Shown one piece after another: positions 28,983-29,208 of a DNA stretch of 29,208 nt. Within the stretch, counting starts at the first letter, position 1. Each line of letters begins with the position of its first letter. Source of the DNA: JAIBJN01 sp035762005 (GTDB lineage: Bacteria > Actinomycetota > Thermoleophilia > Gaiellales > Gaiellaceae); assembly GCA_035762005.1 (NCBI GenBank), contig DASTQA010000080.1:1-29208 (forward strand), in the 5' to 3' direction. Below the pieces are notes generated by a model. It worked only from the letters and a program-made list of their open reading frames with translations, was not told where the DNA came from and ran no database searches. A program made the translations under genes and the position numbers.

Positions 28983-29208
28983 ACACCACCACCGTCACCA
29001 CCCCGAACGAGCTCGAGATCCGCGTCGAGCGGATCTTCGACGCACCGCGCGCGCACGTCTTCTCCGTCTGGACCGACCCGAAGCTGATCCCGGAATGGTG
29101 GGGCGACGGCACGGTCGTCGAGGAGATGGACGTCCGTCCCGGCGGCACGTACCGCTTCCGCACCGCCTTCGGCGTCGTCGAGGGCGAGTTCCGCGAGGTC
29201 GACGCGCC
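28979..29208 (+). CDS. SRPBCC/AHSA1-domain protein (partial, C-terminus outside window)
   Basis: The first 76 residues of an AHSA1-type START-fold protein: 'LEIRVERIFDAPRAHVFSVWTDPKLIPEWWGDGTVVEEMDVRPGGTYRFRTAFGVVEGEF'. The 'FDAPRxxVFxxWTDPxxxxxWWG' and 'DxRPGGxYRF' stretches are diagnostic. The gene overlaps the ArsR stop by 4 nt (ATGA) and is cut by the window edge at base 29208. ArsR/AHSA1 pairs are common in soil bacteria; the ligand is not known. Confidence 0.9.
   Translation, partial: MNTTTVTTPNELEIRVERIFDAPRAHVFSVWTDPKLIPEWWGDGTVVEEMDVRPGGTYRFRTAFGVVEGEFREVDA

Noticed and set aside
1..29208. CRISPR arrays, insertion sequences, prophage genes or a replication origin
   Set aside because: No regularly spaced repeats, transposase or integrase motifs, or DnaA-box clusters were seen.

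Overview
The window is very GC-rich, densely packed DNA from a chromosome that reads as actinobacterial. The protein set (FtsX-like giant permease, SnoaL-tailed ECF sigma factor, LVIVD-repeat protein, TMEM175-type channel, many small RibD/VOC/SRPBCC enzymes) suggests a soil member of Actinomycetota, perhaps class Thermoleophilia. No rRNA or tRNA is visible, so this placement is inference.

Layout. 1-6961 is all minus strand: a partial FtsX-like permease, then (in transcription order) an FAD-linked oxidoreductase, a cupin and an F420-reductase-like dinucleotide-binding protein, and an ECF sigma factor. A divergent VOC gene follows (7052-7426), then an ABC-2 exporter pair and a RibD-fold reductase (minus), a VIT-family transporter (plus) and a second RibD-fold reductase (minus). 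11439-15887 is a tight five-gene plus-strand operon (MetE-like, citrate-synthase-like, PaaK-like CoA ligase, VOC dioxygenase-like, GST-like) closed by a strong hairpin terminator. 15961-20080 holds minus-strand genes: a secreted LVIVD protein, a DUF4287-SRPBCC protein, and an unknown protein paired with a standalone TOPRIM protein. Then come a methyltransferase, a DUF1801 protein, a NarL-type two-component system diverging from a membrane-anchored TAP-like hydrolase, a TMEM175-like channel, two more RibD-fold reductases in tandem, and an ArsR/AHSA1 pair cut by the window edge. Three gene relics (zinc-type alcohol dehydrogenase, Na+/H+ antiporter tail, aldo/keto reductase) lie between them.

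The main discovery is a repeated bipartite promoter. Seven intergenic sites read CGATGAG (or one mismatch), exactly 17 nt, then GTCTNA or a close variant. They sit upstream of the ECF sigma gene itself, its divergent VOC neighbour, the FAD-oxidoreductase unit, three RibD-fold reductase units and the DUF4287-SRPBCC gene. No CGATGAG that I found inside a coding region has the GTC element at this spacing. The parsimonious reading is that the SnoaL-tailed ECF sigma factor autoregulates and controls a local regulon of small redox/detoxification-type enzymes spread over about 21 kb, with no visible anti-sigma factor. The second candidate for an undescribed system is the five-gene 11439-15887 operon, whose citrate-synthase-like member lacks two of the three classical catalytic residues.
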